DNA of 64,000 nucleotides from an uncultured Coprococcus sp. (GCA_934277375.1 CAKQTZ010000003.1:248001-312000); one strand, 5' to 3'; counted from the stretch's first letter, positions 42,258 to 51,892 are shown. Made by a program: numbers and translations. The notes: generated by a model from the sequence alone, not told the origin.

Positions 42258-44882
42258 CTATTTTTTTCTCTTTTTTGCAAATATTGTCATTATAAGCATG
42301 AATATTCCCAGTACCGAGCATCCAATACCCAATCCCAGATATTTGACATGGAATTTCATCTGTACGGTATTCTCGCCATCAGCAAGCTTTATGGAATACA
42401 GACAGTTACCCAAAAGATCAGGTTCTATCCGTTCTCCATTCAATCTTATCTCCCATCCATCACTGTATGGTATTGATATCAAAAGGCTCTGTCCCTCCTG
42501 TGCTGTCACTTGGACATCCGCCGAACCATTCTTGATGTCTATTTTATCTGCTGCTCCCTGTGACAGCTCATCCGTAACCTTCTTGAACTCATCCAGATTC
42601 AGTGCATAAAACTGCTCACCATCCTCCACTATATTTATCTCGTTCCTGCTTGCAAGTTTTATATAACCATACTTATCACCCTTCTGAACAGGAATATCGA
42701 ATACCGACGGCGACAACCATTTTGCATATCTTGTCTTGTATGTTTTATTGACACTGAGTATAGCTCCAAAGTCAAAGTTCCACGGAATATTACCATACAC
42801 AGCATAATTTCCATCAGGGATATAAAGCTTATATTCTATCTTGTGCAGTCTGTCCCCTGATCTGTCATATTTTAAAGGGATGAACAGCTCTGTCCTTCTT
42901 CCCAGCAATTCACTGTATATTCCATTCAGATATTCAAATGGATTATTTGACATCTCGGCCTTGTACTCTCCGGAATTATATACAAATGCCATAGGCAGAC
43001 AATATGGATTCTCATACACTCCTATTCCCCTGGAATTGTCCGGAATATCCTTGACCTTATCAAGCCCTGTTATATCATACGCCGACAACACGTATCTGAC
43101 GCCGAGAAGTGAATCAGCCCCAACAAGTGCCATGTTCACAGTATTCATATTCTCACTGCTCATTCTATAGCCTATCCGCTCCAGAAATTCCAAGGTGTTA
43201 GTATCTGGAGATGATGTATATCCGGCAATTGCCCAATAATTATATGCCATTGATTCATCATAGTTCGCCCGAAGATCATTCAAATACTTTTTCCCGTTTT
43301 CGCCAGTCTTATTCTCTCCTCTGGCTATATCTACAGTATTGAGATTTCTCCCATTTGTCTGATTGACCCTGTATATTCCAGGATCATAATTCTTCATATT
43401 GCTTACAAGTTCTTCTTCAGCAACCGTGTACTCTCTGAATCTGTCACCATTATCCCTGTGATAATTATCCATCTGAAGGCTGACATCCGCTCCCGTTTCC
43501 AGTACAAACAGCATACACAGAATTACCATCCAGGCTCTTTTAACAATTACCCGTCTGCTTCTGGCTGATAACAATACAGCCGCAGTCACAGCAGTCAGGA
43601 ATATAACTGTTGCTATAATATAATAACCCTTATGCCAGCCATACGCCCTGTTGAGAACTATCTGATACAATGCAAAAACGCCAACAGAGATAACCACCCT
43701 TTTCCATATGTGCCGTATATTCTCTGAAAAGAAGAATTCATATGCAAGAAAAATAATAATGATTATTCCTATATACGAATATCTGTACCAATACGAACCG
43801 ACCGTCTTAAAAAGAGAAAACATCGTACATAATGGAGTCCAGAAGAATGACATAATAACCACAAACAGCATCAAAGCTCTGACAAGTTTCTGCTTCGAAG
43901 TCTTTGTCTTCCCAATAAATATTCCGATACAGCCTATGATAGCAAGGCTTCCGCAATATAATGATACTACTCCCTTTGAACTCATTGCGCCAATACTGTA
44001 TGCCTCAATGACAGATGCAACATTGCCCAGCAGTGACATATCCGTCAGACCCTGAAATTCCAGTTTTCCTCTGGTACTGTATTTCATCGCACCAATCGTT
44101 GGTAAAAACAGAACTGCACTTATGAGTACACCTATAAACATGGCCCATGCAGCCCTTCCTACGACTTTCCAAAATCTATCCTGTCTGTCTGATCCTGATG
44201 CACCCTCTGTTTTCATGATAAAATACTCAAATATCAACCAGATAATGGCAAACAGACAGTTTATTCCGCCAGTATACCAGTTAAACAATATTGAGAGTGC
44301 AACTGTTATTGATAATGTAGTAGTCTTTGCCTCTCTCACCACTCTGTATACTCCCAGCAGTATGAGTGGAAGCATATATACTCCATCGAGCCACATACAA
44401 TTACTTGCCTGTGCTATGGAATACTGTCCCAAAGCGTAACTGACCGCAAAGAATACGTTCATAATACCTGATGCCGGATTTTTTCCGGATGAAGCAAAGC
44501 GTCTATTCAGGTAATACGAGCATGTTGATGCCGCGAGCGCCAGTTTCATAGATATTATAAGTTCCATAAATACTATCAGCTGAGATTTTTTAAAAAAAAT
44601 CAACAGCAGGTTAAACGGACTTGCAAGATAATAACTGAATATTCCTATACATTGACCTCCTATGGTCTTTGTGAAAGAATAATCAATGTTATTTCTTCCC
44701 AACAGAACATCCTTCATATATGCATAAAAATCAAGATATTGAAAATCCGCATCCATGGTTGCAAGTGAATGATCGCCAAATGGCACATAGCCCTTTATCC
44801 AGTACAGAAGCCACATCATCGCCATTACCAATATTCCCGATATAAACATATTCAATAAAAAAGTTCTTCTATTAGTCATCAA
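42258..44882 (-). CDS. YfhO family polytopic membrane protein
   Basis: 874 residues with about 12-13 membrane helices in the first ~510 residues and one near the C-terminus (LGLGIGCSVLGIFMLIMTIFA), enclosing a large extracytoplasmic domain at ~520-840. This is the YfhO (DUF6044-like/GT-C-type) architecture; YfhO members help glycosylate teichoic acids or other surface polymers using lipid-linked sugars. Supporting details: an acidic residue pair in the first outer loop (DADFQYLDFYAYMKD) and the C-terminal IPYSDGWEIRLNGE strand typical of the family. It is monocistronic. The donor and acceptor cannot be inferred. Confidence 0.88.
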   Translation of the reverse strand: MMTNRRTFLLNMFISGILVMAMMWLLYWIKGYVPFGDHSLATMDADFQYLDFYAYMKDVLLGRNNIDYSFTKTIGGQCIGIFSYYLASPFNLLLIFFKKSQLIVFMELIISMKLALAASTCSYYLNRRFASSGKNPASGIMNVFFAVSYALGQYSIAQASNCMWLDGVYMLPLILLGVYRVVREAKTTTLSITVALSILFNWYTGGINCLFAIIWLIFEYFIMKTEGASGSDRQDRFWKVVGRAAWAMFIGVLISAVLFLPTIGAMKYSTRGKLEFQGLTDMSLLGNVASVIEAYSIGAMSSKGVVSLYCGSLAIIGCIGIFIGKTKTSKQKLVRALMLFVVIMSFFWTPLCTMFSLFKTVGSYWYRYSYIGIIIIIFLAYEFFFSENIRHIWKRVVISVGVFALYQIVLNRAYGWHKGYYIIATVIFLTAVTAAVLLSARSRRVIVKRAWMVILCMLFVLETGADVSLQMDNYHRDNGDRFREYTVAEEELVSNMKNYDPGIYRVNQTNGRNLNTVDIARGENKTGENGKKYLNDLRANYDESMAYNYWAIAGYTSSPDTNTLEFLERIGYRMSSENMNTVNMALVGADSLLGVRYVLSAYDITGLDKVKDIPDNSRGIGVYENPYCLPMAFVYNSGEYKAEMSNNPFEYLNGIYSELLGRRTELFIPLKYDRSGDRLHKIEYKLYIPDGNYAVYGNIPWNFDFGAILSVNKTYKTRYAKWLSPSVFDIPVQKGDKYGYIKLASRNEINIVEDGEQFYALNLDEFKKVTDELSQGAADKIDIKNGSADVQVTAQEGQSLLISIPYSDGWEIRLNGERIEPDLLGNCLYSIKLADGENTVQMKFHVKYLGLGIGCSVLGIFMLIMTIFAKKRKK

Positions 44883-44921
44883 ATAATCTCCCTTATTTCT
44901 TATATCTTTCAGAGCGCATTC

Positions 44922-44951
44922 ATAATACTATACAGTTCTAATAATTACCAA
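44922..44951 (-). promoter_or_regulatory. Candidate promoter of the YfhO gene
   Basis: TTGGTA, 18 bp, TATTAT on the minus strand, about 40 bp upstream of the start. A competing TATAAT lies further upstream without a good -35. Confidence 0.4.
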
Positions 44952-45011
44952 TTAATTATTATAATATTCTCTTACTAAATATTAAGAATACGAGGAACTC
45001 TACGACCTGAT

Positions 45012-46493
45012 CTACAGCATGTATCTGCTTGTCACATCGAATCCATGATTCAACGGTCCGCTTCCTGTCCCTATGTCTAACATTGCATTAAGCGATCCTG
45101 ATATATAGTCTTTAGCTGTCTGTACAGACTCAGCAATATCATACCCTTTTGCCAGATTGGATGCTATAGCACTTGAAAGTGTGCACCCCGTTCCATGTGT
45201 GTTTGGATTATCCACCCTGTTTCCTGCAAACCAGGTAGCTTTATCACCATCGTAAAGCATGTCATTTGCATCACTTACACTATGTCCACCTTTTACAAGA
45301 ACCGCACAGCCATACTTCTCATATATATTCTTTGCAGCATTTTCCATATCAGCTTTCGTTCTGATGTCATATCCTGTAAGAGTCTCAGCCTCAGGTATGT
45401 TTGGTGTTATAAGTCTGGCAAGCGGGAACAGCCTGCCGGTGAGGCCTTCAACAGCCTCATCACTTATGAGCTTTGCTCCACTGGTTGCAACCATGACCGG
45501 ATCAAGAACCACATTCTCTGCGCTGTAAAACGTCAGCCTGTCTGCTATCACTTCTATAAGCTCAGGAACAGATACCATGCCTATCTTCACTGCCGCGGGT
45601 CTTATATCGGAAAATACAGCATCTATCTGAGCTGCAAGCACATCAGGGCTTACATTCATAATATCAGTAACTCCCTTGGTGTTCTGTGCTGTAATCGCAG
45701 TTATAGCACTCATGCCATATACTCCATTCGCCTGCATGGTCTTCAGATCAGCCTGTATGCCCGCGCCACCAGATGAATCGCTTCCCGCTATAGACAGAAC
45801 AGGTACTAGTCTGCTTCTGACCGGAATCGTGTCATCAAGCATTTCATCAACACTATGATAATAGTAATTACTATGTGCCTTCAGATCAGCCTGTCTGTCT
45901 CTGCTCGATTCATCATATAATCCAACCAGGATAAACCCGGCATCCTGAGCTGTCTTCGCAGCGTGATAAGCATCCTCAAACACGTATGTCTCAGATATGG
46001 ACGTACCCATATATTCCGCAGCAAGCTCATATATCTTAGGTGATACCGCTTTGCCGGCTCCAACCTCGGAACATGTAAATATCCTATCCACATACTTCAT
46101 GATTTCATTTCCCGACAGTGCCGCCTCCACATGACACCTGTCTGTTGAAGTTGCAACGGTTACAGGTATATCGTAACGTTTTAATAACCTGAGGAGTTTC
46201 ATGACGCCCGGCTTAAGCCTTGCTTCATGTACATAAAAATCATGTATGGTGTCATTTATACCAGCTATGATCTTCTCGGTCGGAAGCTCTAACCCATAGT
46301 GCTCCTGCATATACTCCGCGCCATTCTGCATGGTCATAGTAAACAACACCTTTTCTAGATCAGGTTCAGCCTTTATTCCCTGTCTGGCAAGATATATCTC
46401 ACCGGCATGATCCCACATAGGCATGGAATCAAGCAACACTCCATCCATATCAAATATTGCACCTTTTATATCACTGATAACTATTCTGCTCAT
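45012..46493 (-). CDS. thiD: HAD phosphatase-ThiD fusion (HMP-P kinase)
   Basis: A two-domain cytoplasmic protein. The N-terminal ~215 residues are a HAD hydrolase: [15 protein letters not shown] (motif I, Asp nucleophile), a cap domain, ATSTDR (motif II), GKAVSPKIY (motif III Lys) and VFEDAYHAA (motif IV). The C-terminal ~265 residues are Thi[62 protein letters not shown] and [15 protein letters not shown]. ThiD phosphorylates HMP-P to HMP-PP, which ThiE joins to HET-P. The HAD half could dephosphorylate a thiamine intermediate; that is inference. Starts at 46493 (GAGGT) or 46508 (AGGTGG) are both plausible. It is the third gene of the TPP-riboswitch operon. Confidence 0.93.
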   Translation of the reverse strand: MSRIVISDIKGAIFDMDGVLLDSMPMWDHAGEIYLARQGIKAEPDLEKVLFTMTMQNGAEYMQEHYGLELPTEKIIAGINDTIHDFYVHEARLKPGVMKLLRLLKRYDIPVTVATSTDRCHVEAALSGNEIMKYVDRIFTCSEVGAGKAVSPKIYELAAEYMGTSISETYVFEDAYHAAKTAQDAGFILVGLYDESSRDRQADLKAHSNYYYHSVDEMLDDTIPVRSRLVPVLSIAGSDSSGGAGIQADLKTMQANGVYGMSAITAITAQNTKGVTDIMNVSPDVLAAQIDAVFSDIRPAAVKIGMVSVPELIEVIADRLTFYSAENVVLDPVMVATSGAKLISDEAVEGLTGRLFPLARLITPNIPEAETLTGYDIRTKADMENAAKNIYEKYGCAVLVKGGHSVSDANDMLYDGDKATWFAGNRVDNPNTHGTGCTLSSAIASNLAKGYDIAESVQTAKDYISGSLNAMLDIGTGSGPLNHGFDVTSRYML

Positions 46494-46557
46494 ATATACC
46501 TCTATCATTATTCCACCTGTATATGCTCTTCTATCACGCATCTCTTGCGGGTGTTTT

Positions 46558-47202
46558 TTATCTGTCCAGCATATTCTGAACAGATTTTTTTAACTCTTCT
46601 GTTGCCTTTTTTATATCCTTCTGACCAAATATGGCACTTATGACAGCCACTCCACATATTCCCGAACCGGCAAGTTCAACCACATTGTCCTTTGTTATCC
46701 CACCTATTGCAATAACCGGTATAGACACAGCTTCACATATAGCCTTAAGGGTGTCATGGCTCACATCATCGGCGTCATCCTTTGAGCCCGTTGCAAATAC
46801 CGCTCCAACTCCAAGATAATCAGCACCATGTTTTTCAGCTATAACCGCCTGTTCAACGGTCTGGGCTGATACTCCAAGTATCTTATCAGAACCAAGCACC
46901 TTTCTGACATCCATGGCCTCCATATCGCTCTGTCCCACGTGCACACCATCAGCATCAATATCCTTTGCTATGCTGACCTCATCGTTTATAACAAACGGAA
47001 CCCCATATTCCTTACACAGCTTCTGTATCTCCTTAGCCTCAGCAAGAAAATTCTCTCTGTCAAGCTTCTTCTCCCTGAGCTGTACAAATGTTACACCACC
47101 GTCAAGTGCCTTCTTTACCTGATCACACAAAGTCTCTCCCCCGAGCCAATGCCTGTCAGTTACCGCATAGAGCATAAGCTCTTTCTCACTGCAATTTCTC
47201 AT
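46558..47202 (-). CDS. thiE: Thiamine-phosphate synthase
   Basis: Condenses HMP-PP with HET-P to thiamine monophosphate; TIM barrel. It has 214 residues from ATG 47202 (AAGGAAG upstream). Family blocks: LYAVTDRHWLGG, GGVTFVQLREKKLD, FVINDEVSIAKDIDADGVHVGQSDM, LGVGAVFATGSKDDA and VIAIGGITKDNV. It lies between thiM and the HAD-ThiD fusion with short gaps, so it is part of one operon. Confidence 0.96.
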   Translation of the reverse strand: MRNCSEKELMLYAVTDRHWLGGETLCDQVKKALDGGVTFVQLREKKLDRENFLAEAKEIQKLCKEYGVPFVINDEVSIAKDIDADGVHVGQSDMEAMDVRKVLGSDKILGVSAQTVEQAVIAEKHGADYLGVGAVFATGSKDDADDVSHDTLKAICEAVSIPVIAIGGITKDNVVELAGSGICGVAVISAIFGQKDIKKATEELKKSVQNMLDR

Positions 47203-47295
47203 ACAATTCTTCCTTCTTCCATATTTCATAACTGATAAGATTCCAAACTCATATTAGGATCAGATTTCACTCCGCACATCTACATATTGATTCAA

Positions 47296-48117
47296 TTATC
47301 TGATCTCAAATCTGGCACCCTTCTCAAGTGTCTCTCCATCCATATTGTATATGGCATCTATTATCCTGTTCCTGTATGTTGAATTCCCCTCAAATGACTG
47401 GAGATGTGAATAACCTATCTCTCCGGCAAGTCCCATGACCATAACCGCAGCAGCAGCGGCTTCAAGCTTGTCACCAGGATTAGCAGCTATATATGCAGTC
47501 ATCATTCCTGAAAGCTGACAACCTGTGCCTGTAATTTTCCCCATTTCAGGGCGGCCATTTCTTATGACATAGCACTTCTCTCCATCTGCGACAAGATCTA
47601 TGGCACCTGTTACTGCTATGATCGATCCGGTCTCAGCAGACAGCTTCTTGACAAATGTCACTGCATTATCAAGATTTTCCTCAGTTACAGCATCGGCAAC
47701 ATCCGCATCAACTCCCTTTGTGCTTCCCGAGCCGTATGCCAAAGTCTTAACCTCTGAGATATTTCCTCTTATAACATCAAACTTAACCTCTCTCATAAGA
47801 CCTACTGCAGTGTCAGTACGGAGTTTACTTGCGCCGGCTCCAACAGGATCAAGGAGCACTGCGTGTCCAAGTTCATTTGCTTTCTTTCCTGCAAGATACA
47901 TTGACGGAATTGTATTCCTGTTGAGTGTGCCTATGTTGATGTTTAGCCCGCCACAGATACTTGTGATATCCTCAACATCATTCTCATCATCTGACATGAT
48001 CGGACTTCCTCCACAGGCAAGAATCACATTTGCCACATCATTTACAGTTACATAGTTCGTTATATTATGTACCAATGGCACATTCTTTCTTACATTTTCA
48101 AGGCACTCTCTTATCAT
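47296..48117 (-). CDS. thiM: Hydroxyethylthiazole kinase
   Basis: Phosphorylates the thiazole alcohol HET to HET-P for salvage of thiamine breakdown products. It has 273 residues. Motifs: VPLVHNITNYVTVNDVANVILACGGSPIMSDD near 13-45, LLDPVGAGASKLR, VRGNISEV-type segment and the catalytic GTGCQLSGM near 204-212. GGAG precedes the start. It is the first gene after the TPP riboswitch. thiC, thiG, thiH and thiS are absent from the window, so this operon is a salvage pathway. Confidence 0.96.
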   Translation of the reverse strand: MIRECLENVRKNVPLVHNITNYVTVNDVANVILACGGSPIMSDDENDVEDITSICGGLNINIGTLNRNTIPSMYLAGKKANELGHAVLLDPVGAGASKLRTDTAVGLMREVKFDVIRGNISEVKTLAYGSGSTKGVDADVADAVTEENLDNAVTFVKKLSAETGSIIAVTGAIDLVADGEKCYVIRNGRPEMGKITGTGCQLSGMMTAYIAANPGDKLEAAAAAVMVMGLAGEIGYSHLQSFEGNSTYRNRIIDAIYNMDGETLEKGARFEIR

Positions 48118-48196
48118 GGTATCTAATCTCCTTTATGATATTATTAGTATTTTGTTTTAACTATCTGCATTCTGTATTTTTTCTCTCATTTGAACA

Positions 48197-48252
48197 TACA
48201 GCATAAGAAAAGTGGCTATGCCATAGGCACAGCCACCTTTCTTATGCTGTAT
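48197..48252 (-). terminator. Riboswitch expression-platform terminator
   Basis: A very long hairpin. The core is GTGGCTxTGCC/GGCAxAGCCAC with a 4-nt loop followed by TTTTCTT, and flanking CATAAGAAA/TTTCTTATG arms extend it. It starts within a few bases of the aptamer 3' end, so aptamer folding and terminator formation can be linked. Confidence 0.8.
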
Positions 48253-48255
48253 ATA

Positions 48256-48336
48256 TCCCTACGCTGGCATTATCCACATCAGGTTCTAGGTCAAGATGTC
48301 TACATCTACTCTCAGCCTGCTTATATACAAGCTCCC
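48256..48336 (-). promoter_or_regulatory. TPP riboswitch (THI element)
   Basis: The thi-box landmarks are present in order on the minus strand: GGGAGC, the CTGAGAG pyrimidine-binding helix, GACC, GAACCTGAT (pyrophosphate-binding helix) and TAATGCCAGCGTAGGGA. It lies 139 bp upstream of thiM, with a terminator hairpin between. It should turn the thiM-thiE-HAD/thiD operon off when thiamine pyrophosphate is plentiful. Confidence 0.96.
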
Positions 48337-48346
48337 TTTTTTCGGT

Positions 48347-48375
48347 ATTATAATACAACATTATAAATGTATTTG
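48347..48375 (-). promoter_or_regulatory. Candidate promoter of thi operon
   Basis: A perfect -10 TATAAT (48347-48352) lies about 11 bp upstream of the aptamer, the right distance for transcription to start at the aptamer edge. The -35 is poor. Confidence 0.4.
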
Positions 48376-48386
48376 CCAGTATAAGA

Positions 48387-48512
48387 TTGTTGTGTACTTA
48401 TTCACTGTATTTGAATATCACATGCTTTGAACTCCAAAAACCAGGAGAAAATTCTATATCGATCTCCTTTGAGTCATCCGGTACCTCGAACATAACTGTT
48501 CCACTGCCTGAT
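48387..48512 (-). pseudogene. C-terminal remnant of a lost protein after mscL
   Basis: An open stretch of about 36 codons with no start codon, ending at the TAA at 48387 and reading GSGTVMFEVPDDSKEIDIEF then SPGFWSSKHVIFKYSE. It looks like the last beta strands of a secreted immunoglobulin-like domain of the DUF4352/DUF5067 kind, where a G-x-V-x-FEVP strand and a final F-K-Y are usual. It is in another frame from mscL and begins right at the mscL stop. I read it as the 3' end of a deleted gene; family assignment is tentative. Confidence 0.4.
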
Positions 48513-48932
48513 CTACTCCTGGGCAGGAGGCACATCAGATGTACAGTACATACACTTTGTAGCCTCAATATCTATCTCACCCATACAGTAAGGGCACTTT
48601 CTTGTGAGAGGCGCTGCCTCCTCTTTCTTCTTGCCAAGCTCCATAAGTGCATTGATTCCTTTCATAATGACAAATATGACAAATGCCATAATGATGAAAT
48701 TGATCACCGCCGAAATAAACGCACCATACTCAATATACTGTCCTGTGTGGAATATCTGAAAATGTCCACCAATCTCAGCTCCACCTATACTGTTGATTAT
48801 TGGTGTGATGAAGCAATCTGTAAAAGATGTAACCAATGACTGGAACGCTCCACCAATGATAACACCGATTGCAAGACTCATCACATTTCCCTTAAGGGCA
48901 AACTCCTTAAACTCTTCCAAAAACTTCTTCAT
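48513..48932 (-). CDS. mscL: Large-conductance mechanosensitive channel
   Basis: An emergency osmotic release valve in the membrane. It has 139 residues from ATG 48932 (GGGGG 7-8 nt upstream). The hallmark FALKGNVMSLAIGVIIGGAFQSLVTS gives the N-terminal helix and pore-lining TM1; TM2 is FISAVINFIIMAFVIFVIMKGINALM. The C-terminus carries two CxxC pairs (CPYCMGEIDIEATKCMYC), a zinc-ribbon-like tail seen in many clostridial MscL proteins but not in E. coli. The open frame upstream of 48932 is not needed. Confidence 0.96.
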   Translation of the reverse strand: MKKFLEEFKEFALKGNVMSLAIGVIIGGAFQSLVTSFTDCFITPIINSIGGAEIGGHFQIFHTGQYIEYGAFISAVINFIIMAFVIFVIMKGINALMELGKKKEEAAPLTRKCPYCMGEIDIEATKCMYCTSDVPPAQE

Positions 48933-49076
48933 CTGTATCCCCCAAACTGAATACAGCACCGATCGTAACAAGCATATATTATAATCGGCGCCGTATCTTG
49001 TATTTATTGTCTTACGAGCAATGATATGATACATCTCTGTATTCCGTGTCATCATGCATTGTTCATTATCTTATTA

Positions 49077-50621
49077 CTACTTTCTTACGATAAGTGACTT
49101 ACCTGTCATCTCCTCAGGCTGAGGAAGTCCCATAACCTCGAGAAGTGTAGGTGCGATATCTGCAAGGCATCCACCCTCACGAAGCTCTATATCTTCGCCA
49201 TAGTTGTAAAGGATAAATGGCACAGGATTTGTTGTATGAGCTGTATGTGGAGCACCGGTCTCATAGTTGATCATCTGCTCTGCGTTACCGTGATCAGCAC
49301 AGATGAAGAGAACGCCGTCAACCTTATCAATTGCCTCTACAGCAGCGCCAACGCACTTATCAACTGTCTCTACAGCCTGGATAGCTGCTGGGATAACACC
49401 CGTATGACCAACCATATCAGGGTTGGCAAAGTTTATGATGATCACATCATACTCGCCGCCAAGGATAGCTGCATTGAGCTTCTCACTTACCTCTGGAGCA
49501 CTCATCTCTGGCTGGAGATCATAAGTTGCTACAGCAGGTGACTTTACAAGGATTCTGTCCTCGTTCTTGTTAGGCTCCTCAACACCGCCGTTAAAGAAGA
49601 ATGTTACATGAGCATACTTCTCTGTCTCAGCAAGTCTGAGCTGCTTAAGTCCCTTAGCTGCAAGGTACTCGCCAAATGTGTTGTCGATCTCTTCCTTCTT
49701 GAACGCAACAAGCTTGTTAGGTATTGACTCGTCATAGTCCTTGAAACATACATATGTGAGTGGCATACGGCCATTTGCTCTCTCAAATCCATCGAAATCG
49801 TCACAGCAGAATGCTCTGGTGATCTCACGGGCTCTGTCTGGTCTGAAGTTGAAGAATATAACTGAATCATTTGGTTTAACAAGTGATACAGGCTTACCAT
49901 TCTCTGTGATTACTGTAGGAAGGACAAACTCATCATATACTTCCTTGTCATATGACTCCTGCATTGCTGCAACAGGATCTTCAGCCTGAACGCCCTCACC
50001 TGTTACAAGTGACTTATATGCAAGCTCTACTCTGTCCCATCTGTTATCTCTGTCCATTGCGTAGTAACGGCCTGACATAGATGCAACCTTGCCTACACCG
50101 ATCTCCTTCATCTTGGCGATGAGCTCCTCAAGGTATCCCTTACCTGATGCAGGTGGTGTATCTCTTCCATCGAAGAATGGATGAACATATACGTTCTCAA
50201 AGTTCTGTTTCTTGCAGAGCTCAAGGATCGCATAAAGGTGTGTATTGTGGCTGTGAACACCACCATCTGAGAGAAGTCCCCAGAGATGAAGATCTGAATT
50301 GTTCTTCTTGCAGTTCTCTATTGCAGCGAGCATCTCCTCGTTCTCAAAGAAATCACCATCAGCTATTGCCTTTGTGATTCTTGTAAGCTCCTGATATATG
50401 ATACGGCCTGCGCCGATGTTCATATGTCCTACCTCTGAATTACCCATCTGACCGTCTGGAAGTCCTACAGGAAGTCCTGAAGCTGCACCCTGTACAAATG
50501 GTGCTGTAGCCATAAGCTTGTCCATAACAGGTGTCTTTGCAAGTGCTACTGCATTGCCCTCTGTCTTGTCACTGAGACCATATCCGTCGAGGACCATTAA
50601 AACTACTGGTTTCTTACTCAT
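49077..50621 (-). CDS. gpmI: 2,3-bisphosphoglycerate-independent phosphoglycerate mutase
   Basis: Interconverts 3- and 2-phosphoglycerate in glycolysis using two Mn2+ ions. It has 514 residues, the usual length. Asp in LMVLDGYG (~12) and the phospho-acceptor Ser62 in GNSEVGHMNIGAGR; HPFFDGRDTPP near 150; the second metal cluster in FANPDMVGHTG and CADHGNAEQM. It has a strong vegetative promoter about 130 bp upstream. Other glycolytic genes (tpiA, pgk, gap) lie just beyond the exonuclease gene but in separate units. Confidence 0.98.
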   Translation of the reverse strand: MSKKPVVLMVLDGYGLSDKTEGNAVALAKTPVMDKLMATAPFVQGAASGLPVGLPDGQMGNSEVGHMNIGAGRIIYQELTRITKAIADGDFFENEEMLAAIENCKKNNSDLHLWGLLSDGGVHSHNTHLYAILELCKKQNFENVYVHPFFDGRDTPPASGKGYLEELIAKMKEIGVGKVASMSGRYYAMDRDNRWDRVELAYKSLVTGEGVQAEDPVAAMQESYDKEVYDEFVLPTVITENGKPVSLVKPNDSVIFFNFRPDRAREITRAFCCDDFDGFERANGRMPLTYVCFKDYDESIPNKLVAFKKEEIDNTFGEYLAAKGLKQLRLAETEKYAHVTFFFNGGVEEPNKNEDRILVKSPAVATYDLQPEMSAPEVSEKLNAAILGGEYDVIIINFANPDMVGHTGVIPAAIQAVETVDKCVGAAVEAIDKVDGVLFICADHGNAEQMINYETGAPHTAHTTNPVPFILYNYGEDIELREGGCLADIAPTLLEVMGLPQPEEMTGKSLIVRK

Positions 50622-50930
50622 AATATTTCTCCTTTATCATTTATTCCGACTGCCATAGTGCAAATAACATATACTGCGCCACATAAAAGATATTGAATAT
50701 CCTGGCATATGATTGCCACAACAGTCTATTAGTCATAATTCACTCATTGAGATTATACTTATATAATGCCAATTTTTCAAGCTGTGATAACACGCTTTAT
50801 CAATGTTTTTATAATAATAAAAAGTATATTCATAAAAAAGATTATCAATTTTTCTTTTGAACAACAATTTCAAGTTTAAGTCCAGGTCAGATCATGCTCA
50901 CATACAAATCCCGTTCACATACAATTTCAA
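50622..50930 (-). promoter_or_regulatory. Upstream region of gpmI with strong promoter
   Basis: A 309-bp gap. On the minus strand TTGAAA (50775-50780), exactly 17 bp, TATAAT (50752-50757) gives a near-consensus promoter for gpmI with a ~130-nt leader. Directly upstream of the -35 is a small inverted repeat, TGATAA/TTATCA (about 50784-50801). The rest is A/T-rich; no ORF, RNA family or clear terminator for the exonuclease gene was seen. Confidence 0.7.
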
Positions 50931-51689
50931 TTACAGATAGATATCCAGCTCAACAGGGCAGTGGTCAGATCCCGTGATATCAGTGTGAATCTTGGAATCG
51001 ATCAGCTTATCTTTCAAACTCTCCGATGTGAGGAAATAATCAATACGCCATCCAGCATTCTTCTCCCTCGCTTTGAATCTATATGACCACCACGAATAGA
51101 TGTTTTCCTGATCAGGATAGAAATATCTGAATGTATCAATAAAACCATCGTCAAGAAGTTCCGTCATCTTCTCTCTTTCCTCATCGGTAAATCCAGCATT
51201 CTTCCTGTTGGTCTTTGGATTCTTAAGGTCAATCTCCTTGTGCGCCACATTCATATCTCCGCACACTATAACTGGTTTATTCTCATCAAGTTTTTTCAGA
51301 TATGCCCTGAAATCATCCTCCCACTTCATTCGGTAATCGAGTCTTGCCAGCTCATTCTGCGAATTTGGCGTATATACTGTCACCATGTAAAAGCTGTCAA
51401 ATTCCAGCGTTATTACACGCCCCTCATGGTCGTGTTCGTCTATACCTATGCCATTCGTTACACTGATTGGCTCCTCCTTTGTAAAAATAGCCGTTCCGGA
51501 ATATCCCTTCTTATCCGCATAATTCCAGTACTGATGGTATCCCGGCATATCTAGTGTGAGCTGCCCCTCCTGCATCTTGGACTCCTGTATACAGAATATG
51601 TCTGCATCTGTGCTGTTAAAAAAGTCCATGAAGCCTTTGCCTGTGCAGGCTCTTATTCCATTTACGTTCCATGAGATAAGTTTCTTCAT
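50931..51689 (-). CDS. xth: Exodeoxyribonuclease III / AP endonuclease
   Basis: A base-excision repair enzyme that cuts at abasic sites and trims 3' ends. It has 252 residues from ATG 51689 ([20 protein letters not shown]), which has AAAGGA 9-10 nt upstream; the longer frame is untranslated leader. Active-site motifs: WNVNGIRA (Asn), IQESKM (Glu metal ligand), [20 protein letters not shown] and [13 protein letters not shown]. It closely resembles the ExoA group of Firmicutes. Confidence 0.95.
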   Translation of the reverse strand: MKKLISWNVNGIRACTGKGFMDFFNSTDADIFCIQESKMQEGQLTLDMPGYHQYWNYADKKGYSGTAIFTKEEPISVTNGIGIDEHDHEGRVITLEFDSFYMVTVYTPNSQNELARLDYRMKWEDDFRAYLKKLDENKPVIVCGDMNVAHKEIDLKNPKTNRKNAGFTDEEREKMTELLDDGFIDTFRYFYPDQENIYSWWSYRFKAREKNAGWRIDYFLTSESLKDKLIDSKIHTDITGSDHCPVELDIYL

Positions 51690-51841
51690 ATCTATTGTTC
51701 CTTTCACTTTCAGCAGTTGTATCATTTCCAAGCCATACGCTCTGCTATTTTTCTTTATATTGTGTATTGTAACCATGTGTAAATTATCGCTGGCACGACA
51801 ATATTTTTTATTATAACATAACTCATCATAAACATATACTT

Positions 51842-51892
51842 TTAACAAAAAGAAAAGGGATTGACACACATTATACACATGTGACAATCCCT
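51842..51892 (-). terminator. Terminator after tpiA
   Basis: AGGGATTG/CAATCCCT outer stem with further CACA/TGTG pairing, followed on the minus strand by TTTTCTTTTTG. It closes the pgk-tpiA unit. Confidence 0.8.

Noticed and set aside
48933..49055. N-terminal extension of MscL
   Set aside because: The family start MKKFLEEFKEFALKGN has a good ribosome binding site at 48932; the extension is not similar to any MscL.
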